From DP-19 sp036496285 (GTDB lineage: Bacteria > Desulfobacterota > Binatia > UTPRO1), in contig DASXLI010000098.1 of the NCBI GenBank assembly GCA_036496285.1, positions 59,193 to 123,192 of the forward strand: a stretch of 64,000 bases of DNA. The letters run 5' to 3'. Under the pieces are notes generated by a model. That model worked only from the letters and a program-made list of their open reading frames with translations. It had not been told where the DNA came from and made no database searches. This document shows positions 53,723 to 62,072 of the stretch, in pieces. Position numbers and translations under genes: made by a program. How positions within the stretch are numbered: the stretch's first letter is position 1; every line of letters begins with the position of its first letter.

Positions 53723-54625
53723 TCAGCGGCCGGCGGCGCGCTCGACGATGAAGGTCGCGAGCGCCCGCAGCGGCTCGGCGCGCTCGCCGAGCGGCGCCAC
53801 CGCGTCGAGGCAGCGCGTGAGCAACGCGCGCGCCACGCGGCGCGCACCATCGAGGCCGAGCACGGCCGGATACGTCGCCTTGCCGTGCGCCGCGTCGCCG
53901 CCCTCGCGCTTGCCGGTCACGCTGGTCGAGGCGGTAGCGTCGAGCAGGTCGTCGGCAACCTGGAACGCGAGACCGAGCGCCTGGCCGTAGGCGTTGAGGG
54001 CTCGTAGATCCGCATCGGCGGCGCCGCCGGCGACCGCGCCCGCCGCGATCGCCGCCGCGATGAGGGCCGCGGTCTTGCGGCGGTGGATCGAGGCGACGAG
54101 CGCCTCGTCCGCGACCACGCCCTCGGCCTCGAGGTCGGCGACCTGCCCGCCCACCATGCCCGACGCGCCGGCGGCGACCGCGATGGCCGCGACGACGCCG
54201 AGCGCGCGCGCCGGCTCGAGGTCGGCAGCGAGCGCGCCCTCGGCGACGAGCCGGAACGCCTCCGTGAGGAGCGCGTCGCCGGCCAGGATCGCGAGCGCCT
54301 CGTCGAAGGCGACGTGCACGGTCGGCCGGCCGCGCCGCAGCTCGTCGTCGTCCATGGCCGGCAGGTCGTCGTGCACCAGCGAGTACGTGTGGATCAGCTC
54401 GAGCGCGCACGCAAACGGCAGCGCGCGCTCCGCCACGCCGCCTGCGGCCTCGCAGGCCATCAGGCTCAGGACCGGGCGGACGCGTTTGCCGCCGGAGAAG
54501 ACGGCGTAGCGCATCGCCTCGTGGAGACGCGGCGGCACGCCTTCGCCAGGCGCGGGCGGGAGCGCGCGCTCCAGCGCCGCTTCCACCATGGCGCGCCGCT
54601 CGGCGAGATAGCGCTCGACGTTCAC
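53723..54625 (-). CDS. ispA: Polyprenyl synthetase (farnesyl/geranyl diphosphate synthase)
   Basis: The 300-residue protein has the first Asp-rich motif HDDLPAMDDD and the second FQVADDLLD, plus GGKRVRP at the N-terminus. The small side chains before the first motif suggest a C15 or C20 product. It supplies prenyl diphosphate for quinone, carotenoid or cell-wall lipid carriers. Its start overlaps the xseB stop (ATGA), as is common in proteobacteria. Confidence 0.92.
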   Translation of the reverse strand: MNVERYLAERRAMVEAALERALPPAPGEGVPPRLHEAMRYAVFSGGKRVRPVLSLMACEAAGGVAERALPFACALELIHTYSLVHDDLPAMDDDELRRGRPTVHVAFDEALAILAGDALLTEAFRLVAEGALAADLEPARALGVVAAIAVAAGASGMVGGQVADLEAEGVVADEALVASIHRRKTAALIAAAIAAGAVAGGAADADLRALNAYGQALGLAFQVADDLLDATASTSVTGKREGGDAAHGKATYPAVLGLDGARRVARALLTRCLDAVAPLGERAEPLRALATFIVERAAGR

Positions 54626-54873
54626 TCGGACTCCGGGTCGAGCGGCCGGGTGCCGAGCCGCCCTTGCGCGTCGCGCATCAGCACGTCGACCCGCTGCTCC
54701 ACCGCCGCGAGCTTCTCGTTCAGCACGCGCACGAGGCCGACGCCGCGCTCGAACGCGACCAGCGCGTCCTCCAGCGAGAGCTCGCCCGACTCGAGGCGCT
54801 GCACCGTCTCCTCGAGGTCGTGCAGGGCGTCCTCGAAGCGGGTGGGATCGGGATCGGGCGCGCGCGCGGCCAT
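54622..54873 (-). CDS. xseB: Exodeoxyribonuclease VII small subunit
   Basis: The 83-residue helical protein matches XseB (FEDALHDLEETVQRLESGEL and ALVAFERGVGLV). It forms the ExoVII complex with XseA. It follows xseA by 9 bases and its stop overlaps ispA. Confidence 0.93.
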   Translation of the reverse strand: MAARAPDPDPTRFEDALHDLEETVQRLESGELSLEDALVAFERGVGLVRVLNEKLAAVEQRVDVLMRDAQGRLGTRPLDPESE

Positions 54874-54882
54874 CCGGGATGC

Positions 54883-56262
54883 TTAACGCGAACCTGGGCG
54901 CTTTGGAACCGCCGGCGGGTCAAGAGCAACGCGGGTGATGCGGGCGCGCGCGCTGCCGACGGCGAACGTCAGCTCGACCGGATCGCCGTCGGCGAGCGTG
55001 GCGGCGTCGCGCACGACGGTGCCGTCGGGACGGCGGGTCAGGCTGTACCCGCGCTGCAGGACCGCGAGCGGGCTCAGGTCGTCGAGCGAGCCGGCGGCGC
55101 GCGCCACACGCTCGCGCCCGCTCGCGAGCGCGAGGCGCGCCGCGCGGTCGAGACGGCGGGTCGCGTCGCGCAGCGTCTCGTTGGCGCGAGCGAGCCGCGT
55201 CGCCGGGTGCTGCAGCGCGAGGCGGCGGTTGGTGGCGGCGACGCGCGCAATCTCGGCGGCGACGCGACCGCGCACGGCACGCCGCAGACGCACGGACAGC
55301 TCGCTCGCCCGCAGCGCCAGCTCGCGCGCGTAGCGGCGCGGATCGCGCACGCGCGCCGCGAGCGACGTGACCCGCCGGCGCTCGCGCGTGCAGTGCCGTC
55401 CGACCGCCTCGGCGAGCGCCGCCGTGCAGCGTGCCACCCGCGCCTCGAGATCGGCGGCGCGCGGCACGGCCATCTCGGCCGCCGCCGTCGGCGTCGGCGC
55501 GCGCCGGTCGGCGACGAGGCACGCGATCGTCACGTCGACCTCGTGGCCGACCGCGGCGATCACGGGCAGGCGCGACGCGACGATCGCCCGTGCCACCCGC
55601 TCCTCGTTGAACGGCCACAGGTCCTCGAGCGAGCCGCCGCCCCGGCCGACGATGAGCACCTCGAGTGCCGGGTGCCGGTTCAGCTCGTCGATGGCGCGCA
55701 CGATGTCGTCGGCGGCGCCGGGACCCTGGACGCGCACGGGCCGCACGACCACGTGCAACGCCGGGCAGCGGTCGCGCAGGATGACGAGGATGTCGTGCAG
55801 CGCCGCGCCGCCGACGGCAGTCGCGATGCCGACGTGGCGCGGGAAGAACGGCAGCGGCCGCTTGCGCGCGTCGCCGAAGAGGCCCTCGGCGGCGAGCCGG
55901 TCCTTCAGCTGCTCGAACGCGAGCTGCAGCGCGCCGCGGCCGAGCGGCTCCAGCCGGTCGACGTAGAGCTGCAGGTCGCCGCGCGCCGGGTAGAGCGAGA
56001 TCTGCCCGCGCACGACCACCTCGTGGCCGTCGGCCGGCGTGAACGTGAGGACCTGGGCCGCGCTGCGGAAGAGCACGCAGCGGATCTGGCTGCGGTCGTC
56101 CTTGAGCGTGAAGTAGAGGTGCCCCGATCCCGCCGCGTGCAGGTTCGAGATCTCGCCGGCCACCACGACGCCGCCGAGCTCGCTCGCCAGCGCGTCGCGC
56201 ACGAGCTGGGCAAGCTGGGTGACGGTGAGCGGCGCGGGCGCGCGCCGCGGGCGCGGCTGCAT
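54883..56262 (-). CDS. xseA: Exodeoxyribonuclease VII large subunit
   Basis: The 459-residue protein has an N-terminal OB domain (VVVAGEISNLHAAGSGHLYF) and the catalytic GRGGGSLEDLWPFNEE motif and AVGHEVDVTIACLVAD segment. A long coiled coil and a C-terminal GYSLTR motif follow. ExoVII degrades single-stranded DNA in repair. It is co-directional with xseB. Confidence 0.95.
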   Translation of the reverse strand: MQPRPRRAPAPLTVTQLAQLVRDALASELGGVVVAGEISNLHAAGSGHLYFTLKDDRSQIRCVLFRSAAQVLTFTPADGHEVVVRGQISLYPARGDLQLYVDRLEPLGRGALQLAFEQLKDRLAAEGLFGDARKRPLPFFPRHVGIATAVGGAALHDILVILRDRCPALHVVVRPVRVQGPGAADDIVRAIDELNRHPALEVLIVGRGGGSLEDLWPFNEERVARAIVASRLPVIAAVGHEVDVTIACLVADRRAPTPTAAAEMAVPRAADLEARVARCTAALAEAVGRHCTRERRRVTSLAARVRDPRRYARELALRASELSVRLRRAVRGRVAAEIARVAATNRRLALQHPATRLARANETLRDATRRLDRAARLALASGRERVARAAGSLDDLSPLAVLQRGYSLTRRPDGTVVRDAATLADGDPVELTFAVGSARARITRVALDPPAVPKRPGSR

Positions 56263-56343
56263 CGGGAAACCCTAACAACGCCCGGCCGACCCGACAAGGC
56301 GCGCGGCCGTCGCTCGCGTTCCGCAAGCGACCGGCCGCCGCAG

Positions 56344-57015
56344 TCAGCGCCGGCGGCGGGCGGCGCGGCCCTTGCCGTGCGTCAGACCGTCGATGAAGAG
56401 ATCGAACACGTCGCGCATCGCGCGCGCCGCCCCCTTGGCGGGCACGTCCCACTGCGCGAAGTGCTCGTCGACGCACATGCGCGCAAGCCCGTAGACGAGC
56501 GCCCGCGCCGCGAGCTGCGCGCGGTGCATGTCGGGGTAGTGGAACAGCCCCTTGCGCCGACCTTCCTCCAGCACGTCGGTCATCGCGGCCCGTAGCACCT
56601 CGTTGTCGCGACGCAGGGTCTTCGAGCCCTCGAAGTCGATGAGGTTGCGCGCGGAGATGACGCGGAACTGCGTCGGGTTCCGTTCCACCCAACGGAAGTA
56701 GGCCTCGCCGAAGGCCGCGCACCGTGTGACCGGATCGGCGCCGGCGGTGCGGGTCAGCGCGCGCTCGACCTCGGCCAGCAGGCGGGTCATCGCCTGCTCG
56801 GCGACCGCGGTCATGAGCGCGATGCGGCTGGGGAAGTGGCGAAACGGCGCACCCGACGAGACGCCGGCGCGACGCGCAGCCTCGCGCACGGTGACGCTCT
56901 CGGGGCCACCCTCTTCTATGAGCCGCTCCGCCGCCTCGATCAGCGCGGCTCGCAAGTTGCCGTGATGATAGCGCGTGCGGCCTCGCGCGGCCGTCGCTCG
57001 TACTCTCGTCGCCAC
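56344..57015 (-). CDS. TetR/AcrR family transcriptional regulator
   Basis: The 223-residue protein has a TetR DNA-binding domain (NLRAALIEAAERLI, then VREAARRAGVSSGAPFRHFP) and a C-terminal ligand domain in which helices contain ARNLIDF and YGLARMCVDEHF. The GTG at 57015 gives the usual length; an upstream in-frame TTG at 57045 is next to an operator-like site and is less likely. It is divergent from the DUF2147-DipZ pair, and two operator-like sites lie between. It is likely to repress that pair. Confidence 0.87.
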   Translation of the reverse strand: MATRVRATAARGRTRYHHGNLRAALIEAAERLIEEGGPESVTVREAARRAGVSSGAPFRHFPSRIALMTAVAEQAMTRLLAEVERALTRTAGADPVTRCAAFGEAYFRWVERNPTQFRVISARNLIDFEGSKTLRRDNEVLRAAMTDVLEEGRRKGLFHYPDMHRAQLAARALVYGLARMCVDEHFAQWDVPAKGAARAMRDVFDLFIDGLTHGKGRAARRRR

Positions 57016-57045
57016 ACCGCAGGCTGGCACGCACGGGTCGATCAA

Positions 57046-57061
57046 TGCAAGCAGTGCTTAC
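57046..57061. promoter_or_regulatory. Operator candidate 1 (TetR site)
   Basis: The sequence TGCAAGCAGTGCTTAC has an AAGCA-G-TGCTT inverted repeat. It is nearly the inverse complement of the second site at 57090-57105. It sits between the TetR gene and the -35 of the divergent promoter, so it could regulate both. Confidence 0.5.
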
Positions 57062-57066
57062 TCTAC

Positions 57067-57094
57067 TTGACAGCGCCGTGTATGCGGATGTAAG
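57067..57094 (+). promoter_or_regulatory. Sigma-70-type promoter for the DUF2147-DipZ pair
   Basis: A perfect -35 TTGACA is followed 16 bases later by TGTAAG, a 4/6 match to -10. The second operator-like site overlaps this -10, as expected for repression. Confidence 0.5.
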
Positions 57095-57105
57095 CAGCGC
57101 TTGCA
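57090..57105. promoter_or_regulatory. Operator candidate 2 (TetR site)
   Basis: The sequence GTAAGCAGCGCTTGCA is nearly the inverse complement of site 1, differing in two central bases. It covers the -10 and likely start site of the divergent promoter. Confidence 0.5.
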
Positions 57106-57120
57106 TCGAAAGGAGCGCCC

Positions 57121-57567
57121 ATGCGCCAGCTCATCGTCGGCCTGCTCGTGCTCTCCCTCCAAGCCTGTGCCTGCGCCGTCGCCGGCACGCCAACGCCGCC
57201 CACCGGCCGGTGGCTCACCGCCAGCGGCAACCTCGAGGTCGTCGTCGCCCCATGCGGGGACGCGCTCTGCGGCACGGTCGCGCGCGTCGTCGCCAACCAC
57301 TCGATGGCGGACCCGAGCGTCGAGTTGGCCGACCGGCCCGGTGTCGGCCTCACGATCCTCGACCGCTTCACCCCCTCCGGCGCCGACGCCTGGGAGGGCC
57401 ACATCTTCAATCGCGAGAACGGCAAGACCTACCGCTGCACTCTGCGGCTGCTCGATGCCGATCAGCTGGAGGTGCACCCCTATATTGGCATCCACCTGAT
57501 CGGCCAGACCCAGATCTGGCACCGGGTGGCGGAGCCGGCCGCGGGCGCAGAGCCGGCAGCGGGATAG
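57121..57567 (+). CDS. Exported DUF2147 family protein
   Basis: The 148-residue protein starts with a signal or lipoprotein-type leader (MRQLIVGLLVLSLQACACA). The DUF2147 domain follows: GRWLTASGNLEVVVAPCGDALCGTV, and later GHIFNRENGKTYRC with a Cys pair. It has AAAGGAGC before the ATG. It is the first gene after the TetR-controlled promoter and 8 bases before the DipZ-like gene. Its function is unknown; the Cys residues next to a disulfide reductase gene may be functionally linked. Confidence 0.85.
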   Translation: MRQLIVGLLVLSLQACACAVAGTPTPPTGRWLTASGNLEVVVAPCGDALCGTVARVVANHSMADPSVELADRPGVGLTILDRFTPSGADAWEGHIFNRENGKTYRCTLRLLDADQLEVHPYIGIHLIGQTQIWHRVAEPAAGAEPAAG

Positions 57568-57575
57568 GGCCGCCC

Positions 57576-58742
57576 GTGCTCGTCGACGGCGCCCTCGCCT
57601 TCGCGGCCGGTATGCTGACGGTCGCCTCGCCGTGCGTCCTACCGACGCTGCCGATCCTGCTCGGCGTCTCGGTCGGCCGGCAGGACGCGTGGCGTCCGCT
57701 CTACATCGCCGCGGGCTTCACGCTCACCTTCTCGCTGCTCGCGCTCGGGCTCGGCGCGTCGGCAGCAGCGCTCGGCCTCGGCCCCGAGACCTGGCGGAAC
57801 GCGGCGACCGCGCTCCTCGCGCTCTGCGGCGTGCTCATGATCTGGCCCGCGCCCTTCGAGCGCCTCGTCGCCGCCGTCGGCGGCACGGCGCTGAGCCGTG
57901 CTGGCACCCTCGGCGGGCGCGGCGACGGCCTGGTCGGCGGCCTGCTCGTCGGCGCCAGCCTCGGGGCGGTGTGGACGCCCTGCGCGGGGCCGGTGCTCGG
58001 CTCGATCCTGACCCTGGTCGCGACGGCACCGCACCTCGGCCGCGCCGCCGCCCTGCTCGTCGCCTTCGCGGTGGGCGCCAGCATCCCGATGCTGGGAATC
58101 GCATACGGCGGCCAGTGGGCGACCACGCGGGCGCGCGCCCTCCTGCCGTACACGCAACGGCTGCAGCGCGTGTTCGGTGTCGTCGTGATCGGGGTCGCGG
58201 TCATCGTCCACCTGCGCTACGACGTCGCGCTCGCCGCCAAGGCGATGGGCGACGTGCCCGATCCACCCATCGCGACGCTCGGCGACTACGGCGAGGCACC
58301 CGAGTTCGCGGCCGTCGACGCCTGGCTCAACTCGGCGCCGCTCACCATGGCGGGCCTGCGCGGCAAGGTCGTGCTCGTCGACTTCTGGACCTACGACTGC
58401 ATCAACTGCGCGCGCACCCTGCCCCACGTCGCGCGCCTGCACGAGCACTACGCGTCGCGTGGGCTCGTCGTCGTCGGCGTGCACACGCCCGAGTTCACCT
58501 TCGAGCGGGAGACTGCCGGCGTGCGCGCCGCCATCGAGCGCTTCGGCATCCGCTACCCGGTGGCGCAGGACAACGCCTACGGGACGTGGAAGGCCTATGG
58601 CAACCACTACTGGCCGGCACAGTACCTCATCGACCGCCGCGGCCATATCGTGCTCGAGCACCAGGGCGAAGGCGGCTACGACGAGATGGACGAGGCCATC
58701 CGCCACCTCCTCGCCGACAGCGGCCCTGCCGCCGGCCCCTGA
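57576..58742 (+). CDS. DipZ-like CcdA-thioredoxin fusion (thiol-disulfide electron transfer)
   Basis: The 388-residue protein has a CcdA-like membrane domain with six predicted helices and the two redox Cys in SPCVLPTLP and WTPCAGPVLG. A periplasmic thioredoxin-like domain with a CINC active site (WTYDCINCARTLPHV) follows. This architecture is that of DipZ, which moves electrons from the cytoplasm to periplasmic proteins. A GTG start 8 bases after the DUF2147 stop is used. It is probably co-transcribed with and regulated by the TetR protein. Confidence 0.9.
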   Translation: MLVDGALAFAAGMLTVASPCVLPTLPILLGVSVGRQDAWRPLYIAAGFTLTFSLLALGLGASAAALGLGPETWRNAATALLALCGVLMIWPAPFERLVAAVGGTALSRAGTLGGRGDGLVGGLLVGASLGAVWTPCAGPVLGSILTLVATAPHLGRAAALLVAFAVGASIPMLGIAYGGQWATTRARALLPYTQRLQRVFGVVVIGVAVIVHLRYDVALAAKAMGDVPDPPIATLGDYGEAPEFAAVDAWLNSAPLTMAGLRGKVVLVDFWTYDCINCARTLPHVARLHEHYASRGLVVVGVHTPEFTFERETAGVRAAIERFGIRYPVAQDNAYGTWKAYGNHYWPAQYLIDRRGHIVLEHQGEGGYDEMDEAIRHLLADSGPAAGP

Positions 58743-58759
58743 GATCGGATGGCGACCCT

Positions 58760-59233
58760 CTAGCGGACCGATGCTCCGGCGGTACGCCGCTTCCGTCGGC
58801 GTACGGCGGTGCGCGGACCGCGCGTCGTGGCCCGAGCCGTGCCGCGGCCGAGGGCGCTGACCGTGACGTAGTAGCCGTCCGGGTCGCGCACGGAGAACTC
58901 CTGCGTCCGGGTATTCGGGTTCCGGTGCGGCGCCTCTTCGAGGCGTGGCACGAGCGCGCGCGCCCTCTTCAGCGTCTCGTCGAAGTCGTCGACGCGGAAG
59001 AACAGCAGCAGCCCGTTGCCGGGCGTTCCGTCATCGGGACTGCTCAGGGAGGGGTGTCCGCGATCTTCGACCCCCCAGGCATGAAGACAGAGCAAGACCG
59101 TTCCGTCCGAATCGAGAATCGATCCGAACTCGTGATGCTGCGGGCGCGTCGCTCGCTGTCCGAACAACGCCTGATACCAGCGGAAGCTGGCCGCCACGCT
59201 CCTCACGCCGATGATCGTCCACGTGCGCCTCAT
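58760..59233 (-). CDS. VOC (glyoxalase/bleomycin resistance) family protein
   Basis: The 157-residue protein contains the VOC fold features: SVAASFRWYQALFG, LLLFFRVDDFDETLKRA, and a C-terminal EFSVRDPDGYYVTVS, which often supplies the last metal ligand. The C-terminal 30 residues are basic and disordered. The ATG at 59233 is used; the longer upstream frame has no family match. It may be a dioxygenase, glyoxalase or resistance-type protein; unresolved. Confidence 0.82.
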   Translation of the reverse strand: MRRTWTIIGVRSVAASFRWYQALFGQRATRPQHHEFGSILDSDGTVLLCLHAWGVEDRGHPSLSSPDDGTPGNGLLLFFRVDDFDETLKRARALVPRLEEAPHRNPNTRTQEFSVRDPDGYYVTVSALGRGTARATTRGPRTAVRRRKRRTAGASVR

Positions 59234-59286
59234 CCCCCTCGATGTCCCAGGTGGCCGATCCTCTGTCCACCCGGGGCACCGCCCCG

Positions 59287-60150
59287 TCAGCGCACGAGCG
59301 CCGAGAGCGGCACGGCGCGGATGCCGCTCGCGGCGAGACGGGCCATCCACGACGCGAGCGCCGCGAGCGTTGCGTGGTGCGGGTGGCCGATCGCGACCAC
59401 GTCGCGGCCGCCGCGGGCGAGGCGCTCGACGCGTGCGAGCTGGGCCGCGACCGCCGCCGGCTCCGGGTCGTGGTCGAGGAAGACCGAGCGCTGGACGAAC
59501 GGCACGCCGACCCGCTGCGCCGTCGCGGCGGCGACCGACCCGGGGCTGGTGAAGCTGTCGAGGAAGAAGAGCCCACGCGCCCGCAGCGCGAGCAGGAGCT
59601 GCTCCATCGCGAGGCGATCCTGGGTGAAGCGCGACCCCATGTGGCCGTTCACGCCGACGATGTAGGGCACGGTCGCGAGATCGGCGTCGAGCTGCTGCTC
59701 GAGGCGCGTCGGCGCCATGCCGGTGAGCAGGAAGCCGGGCGCGTCGGCCATCTCGCTCCGCCGCTCGGGCTCGAGCGGCAGGTGCATGATCACCTCCCGG
59801 CCGCGTTCGACGGCCGCCGCGGCGACCCGTGCCGACGCCGCACGAAACGGCATCACCGCGACCGTCACCGGTGGCTCGAGCGCGAGCACGCGGCCCGCTG
59901 TCTCGACGCTGTCACCCATGTCGTCGATGACGACCGCGACGCGGCCGGCTCCGTCGCCGCGCGGCGGGCGCTGGGCCCCGGGCGGCGGCGCCGGCGGAGC
60001 CGCAGCTTCTACGTGCGGTACGCGCCGTGGTGCCGGCCGCGGCTGGTACTGCACCAACACGACGACCGCGACGGCGCACACCACGAGCAGCGCGAGCGCC
60101 GCCCATGAAAGGACCGGGGCGCGCCGCCGACGCCGACGGGCGGGACGCAG
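59287..60150 (-). CDS. Divergent polysaccharide deacetylase family protein (YibQ-like), start uncertain
   Basis: The protein (about 287 residues from a CTG) has a membrane anchor near the N-terminus (VLSWAALALLVVCAVAVVVL). A Pro/Ala-rich linker and a divergent polysaccharide deacetylase domain follow: VAVVIDDMGDS, VMPFRAAS, GVNGHMGSRFTQD, FLDSFTSPGSV and GHPHHATL. No ATG, GTG or TTG fits upstream of the membrane anchor; a CTG at 60150, with AGGGG upstream, is the most economical start. It follows ctpA by 11 bases, a combination seen in many proteobacteria. An envelope location facing the periplasm is inferred. Confidence 0.82.
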   Translation of the reverse strand: MRPARRRRRRAPVLSWAALALLVVCAVAVVVLVQYQPRPAPRRVPHVEAAAPPAPPPGAQRPPRGDGAGRVAVVIDDMGDSVETAGRVLALEPPVTVAVMPFRAASARVAAAAVERGREVIMHLPLEPERRSEMADAPGFLLTGMAPTRLEQQLDADLATVPYIVGVNGHMGSRFTQDRLAMEQLLLALRARGLFFLDSFTSPGSVAAATAQRVGVPFVQRSVFLDHDPEPAAVAAQLARVERLARGGRDVVAIGHPHHATLAALASWMARLAASGIRAVPLSALVR

Positions 60151-60161
60151 CTCGCTCGCCC

Positions 60162-61541
60162 CTAGTCGGTCTTGGCGACCAGGGTCTTGAAGACCCGCCA
60201 GCTCTTCAGCAGCTCGAGCGCATGATCGAGCTGCGGATCCTTGCCGAGCTCGCCTTCCTTGATGCCCTCGTCGCCCTCCTCGGCCGGCAGCTCCTCGGGG
60301 GCAGCCGGCGGCGGCGCGACCTCGGAGTCGGGCTCGGAGCTCTGCTGCGGCTTGGTCTTCTGCTCGAAGTGGCGCGGTAGGTTCTCCTCGCGCAGGAGCT
60401 GCTGCGAGGTCTTGGAGCCGCTCGCCGGCCGCGTCATCAGGACGTTGTCCATGACGATGTCCGGCACGATGCCGGTCGCCTGGATCGAGCGGCCGTTCGG
60501 CGTGTAGTAGCGCGCGGTGGTGAGGCGCAGCGCCGAGTTGTCGTCGAGCGGCAGGATGGTCTGCACCGAGCCCTTCCCGAAGGTCTGGGTGCCGAGGATG
60601 ATCGCGCGCTTGTGGTCCTGCAGCGCGCCGGCGACGATCTCCGAGGCGCTCGCGGTGCCACCGTTCACGAGGACGACCATCGGGAAGTCCATGTAGCTCC
60701 CGGGGCGGCGCGCGAAGTACTTCTGCTTCTGATTCTCGAGACGGCCGTCGGTGTAGACGATCAGGCCGGAGTCGAGGAAGGTGTCGGAGACCTTCACGGC
60801 CTGCGTCAGGAGCCCGCCCGGATCGTTGCGTAGATCCAGGACGATGCCCTCGATCGCGCCCTCGCGCGCCCACTGCTCGAGCACGCGCTCGACGTCGCTG
60901 TCGGTGCGCTCCTGGAACTGCGTGATGCGCAGGTAGCCGTAGCCCTTCTCGAGCTGCTTCGACTTGACGCTCTGGATCTTGATGACCTCGCGCACGAGGG
61001 AGACGTCGAAGATCTCGTTCACCTTCTCGCGCTTGATCGACAGCACGACCTTGCTGCCCTTCGGGCCGCGCATCTTCTTGACCGCGTCGACCAGGGTCAT
61101 GTCCTTGGTGAACTGGCCGTCGATCTTGATGATCATGTCGCCGGCCTTCACACCGGCGCGGTAGGCCGGCGTGTCCTCGATCGGCGACACCACCGTGAGG
61201 ATGTTGTTGCGCATGGTGATCTCGATGCCGAGACCGCCGAAGCTGCCCTTGGTATCGACCTGCAGCTCCTTGTACAGCTCGGGCGTGAGGTACGCGCTGT
61301 GCGGATCGAGCGAGGTGAGCATGCCGTTGATGGCGCCCTCGATCAGCTGGTCGGTCGAGACCTCGTCGACGTAGTTCTTCTGGACGATCGCCAGGATGTT
61401 GGTGAAGGTCTGGAGGTTCTCGTACGAGGCGTCCTTGCCGACGGCGTCGACTTTCGTCACCCCGCGCCCGCCGGAGAACAAGACGGCAAGGATGGCGAAG
61501 AGAGCGAGGGCTCCGGTGAGACTACGACGCCGACGCGGCAT
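60162..61541 (-). CDS. ctpA: C-terminal processing peptidase (S41 family)
   Basis: The 459-residue protein has an N-terminal signal or anchor helix, an S41 N-domain (ENLQTFTNILAIVQKNYVDE) and a PDZ domain (GGLGIEI...AGDMIIKIDG). The protease core has Ser in NGGTASASEIV and Lys in TQTFGKGSVQT. A Pro/Glu-rich C-terminal tail follows. It trims or degrades periplasmic proteins with exposed C-termini. It is upstream of the YibQ-like gene in the same operon. Confidence 0.94.
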   Translation of the reverse strand: MPRRRRSLTGALALFAILAVLFSGGRGVTKVDAVGKDASYENLQTFTNILAIVQKNYVDEVSTDQLIEGAINGMLTSLDPHSAYLTPELYKELQVDTKGSFGGLGIEITMRNNILTVVSPIEDTPAYRAGVKAGDMIIKIDGQFTKDMTLVDAVKKMRGPKGSKVVLSIKREKVNEIFDVSLVREVIKIQSVKSKQLEKGYGYLRITQFQERTDSDVERVLEQWAREGAIEGIVLDLRNDPGGLLTQAVKVSDTFLDSGLIVYTDGRLENQKQKYFARRPGSYMDFPMVVLVNGGTASASEIVAGALQDHKRAIILGTQTFGKGSVQTILPLDDNSALRLTTARYYTPNGRSIQATGIVPDIVMDNVLMTRPASGSKTSQQLLREENLPRHFEQKTKPQQSSEPDSEVAPPPAAPEELPAEEGDEGIKEGELGKDPQLDHALELLKSWRVFKTLVAKTD

Positions 61542-61628
61542 GCTGCGCTCCAGTCCGAGGTGGCAAGATCACGGCAGCATATCAGAGGCGACCGGACCAG
61601 CAAACCATCGAGTACGCGAAAGATTTCG

Positions 61629-62072
61629 TCAGCGCGTCGGGGCGGGATCGGGGGTGAGCGAGCGCAGATAGGCGATCACCGCCCAGCGCTCGCGCTCGGC
61701 GAGCGCACCGCGGAAGGACGGCATCGCGGTGCCGGGCTTGCCCTCGGTGAGCCGGTAGAAGAGGTAGGCGTCGGAATGGCGCGCGAGCACGTCGGTGCCG
61801 CGGAAGTTGGCGGGCGGCGGCGTCAGGCCCGCCGCGGCGGCGCCGTGCCCGTCCGCGCGCTCACCGTGGCAGCTCACACAGTTGTCGTGAAAGAGCGCCA
61901 CGCCCTCACTCACCGCCGCGAGATCGCCCGCGCGCGGATTCACCCGCCCCGCCAACTCGGACGGCAGATTCTCGGTGGGCAGCGCGCCGGCGGGCCGCAG
62001 CCAGAGCGCCGCGCCGACGCCGGCGGCCGCGAGCGCGGCCGCGACGGCGAGCGCGAGGCGCCGTCCGCTCAC
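61629..62072 (-). CDS. Mono-heme c-type cytochrome
   Basis: The 147-residue protein has an N-terminal membrane anchor or signal (ALAVAAALAAAGVGAALWL). A single CVSCH heme site in a class I cytochrome c fold and a likely Met ligand (TAMPSF) follow. The ATG start overlaps the stop of the FTR1 gene by 4 bases. It may supply or accept electrons for Fe2+ oxidation at the FTR1 permease, which would fit this operon; this is an inference. Confidence 0.9.
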   Translation of the reverse strand: MSGRRLALAVAAALAAAGVGAALWLRPAGALPTENLPSELAGRVNPRAGDLAAVSEGVALFHDNCVSCHGERADGHGAAAAGLTPPPANFRGTDVLARHSDAYLFYRLTEGKPGTAMPSFRGALAERERWAVIAYLRSLTPDPAPTR

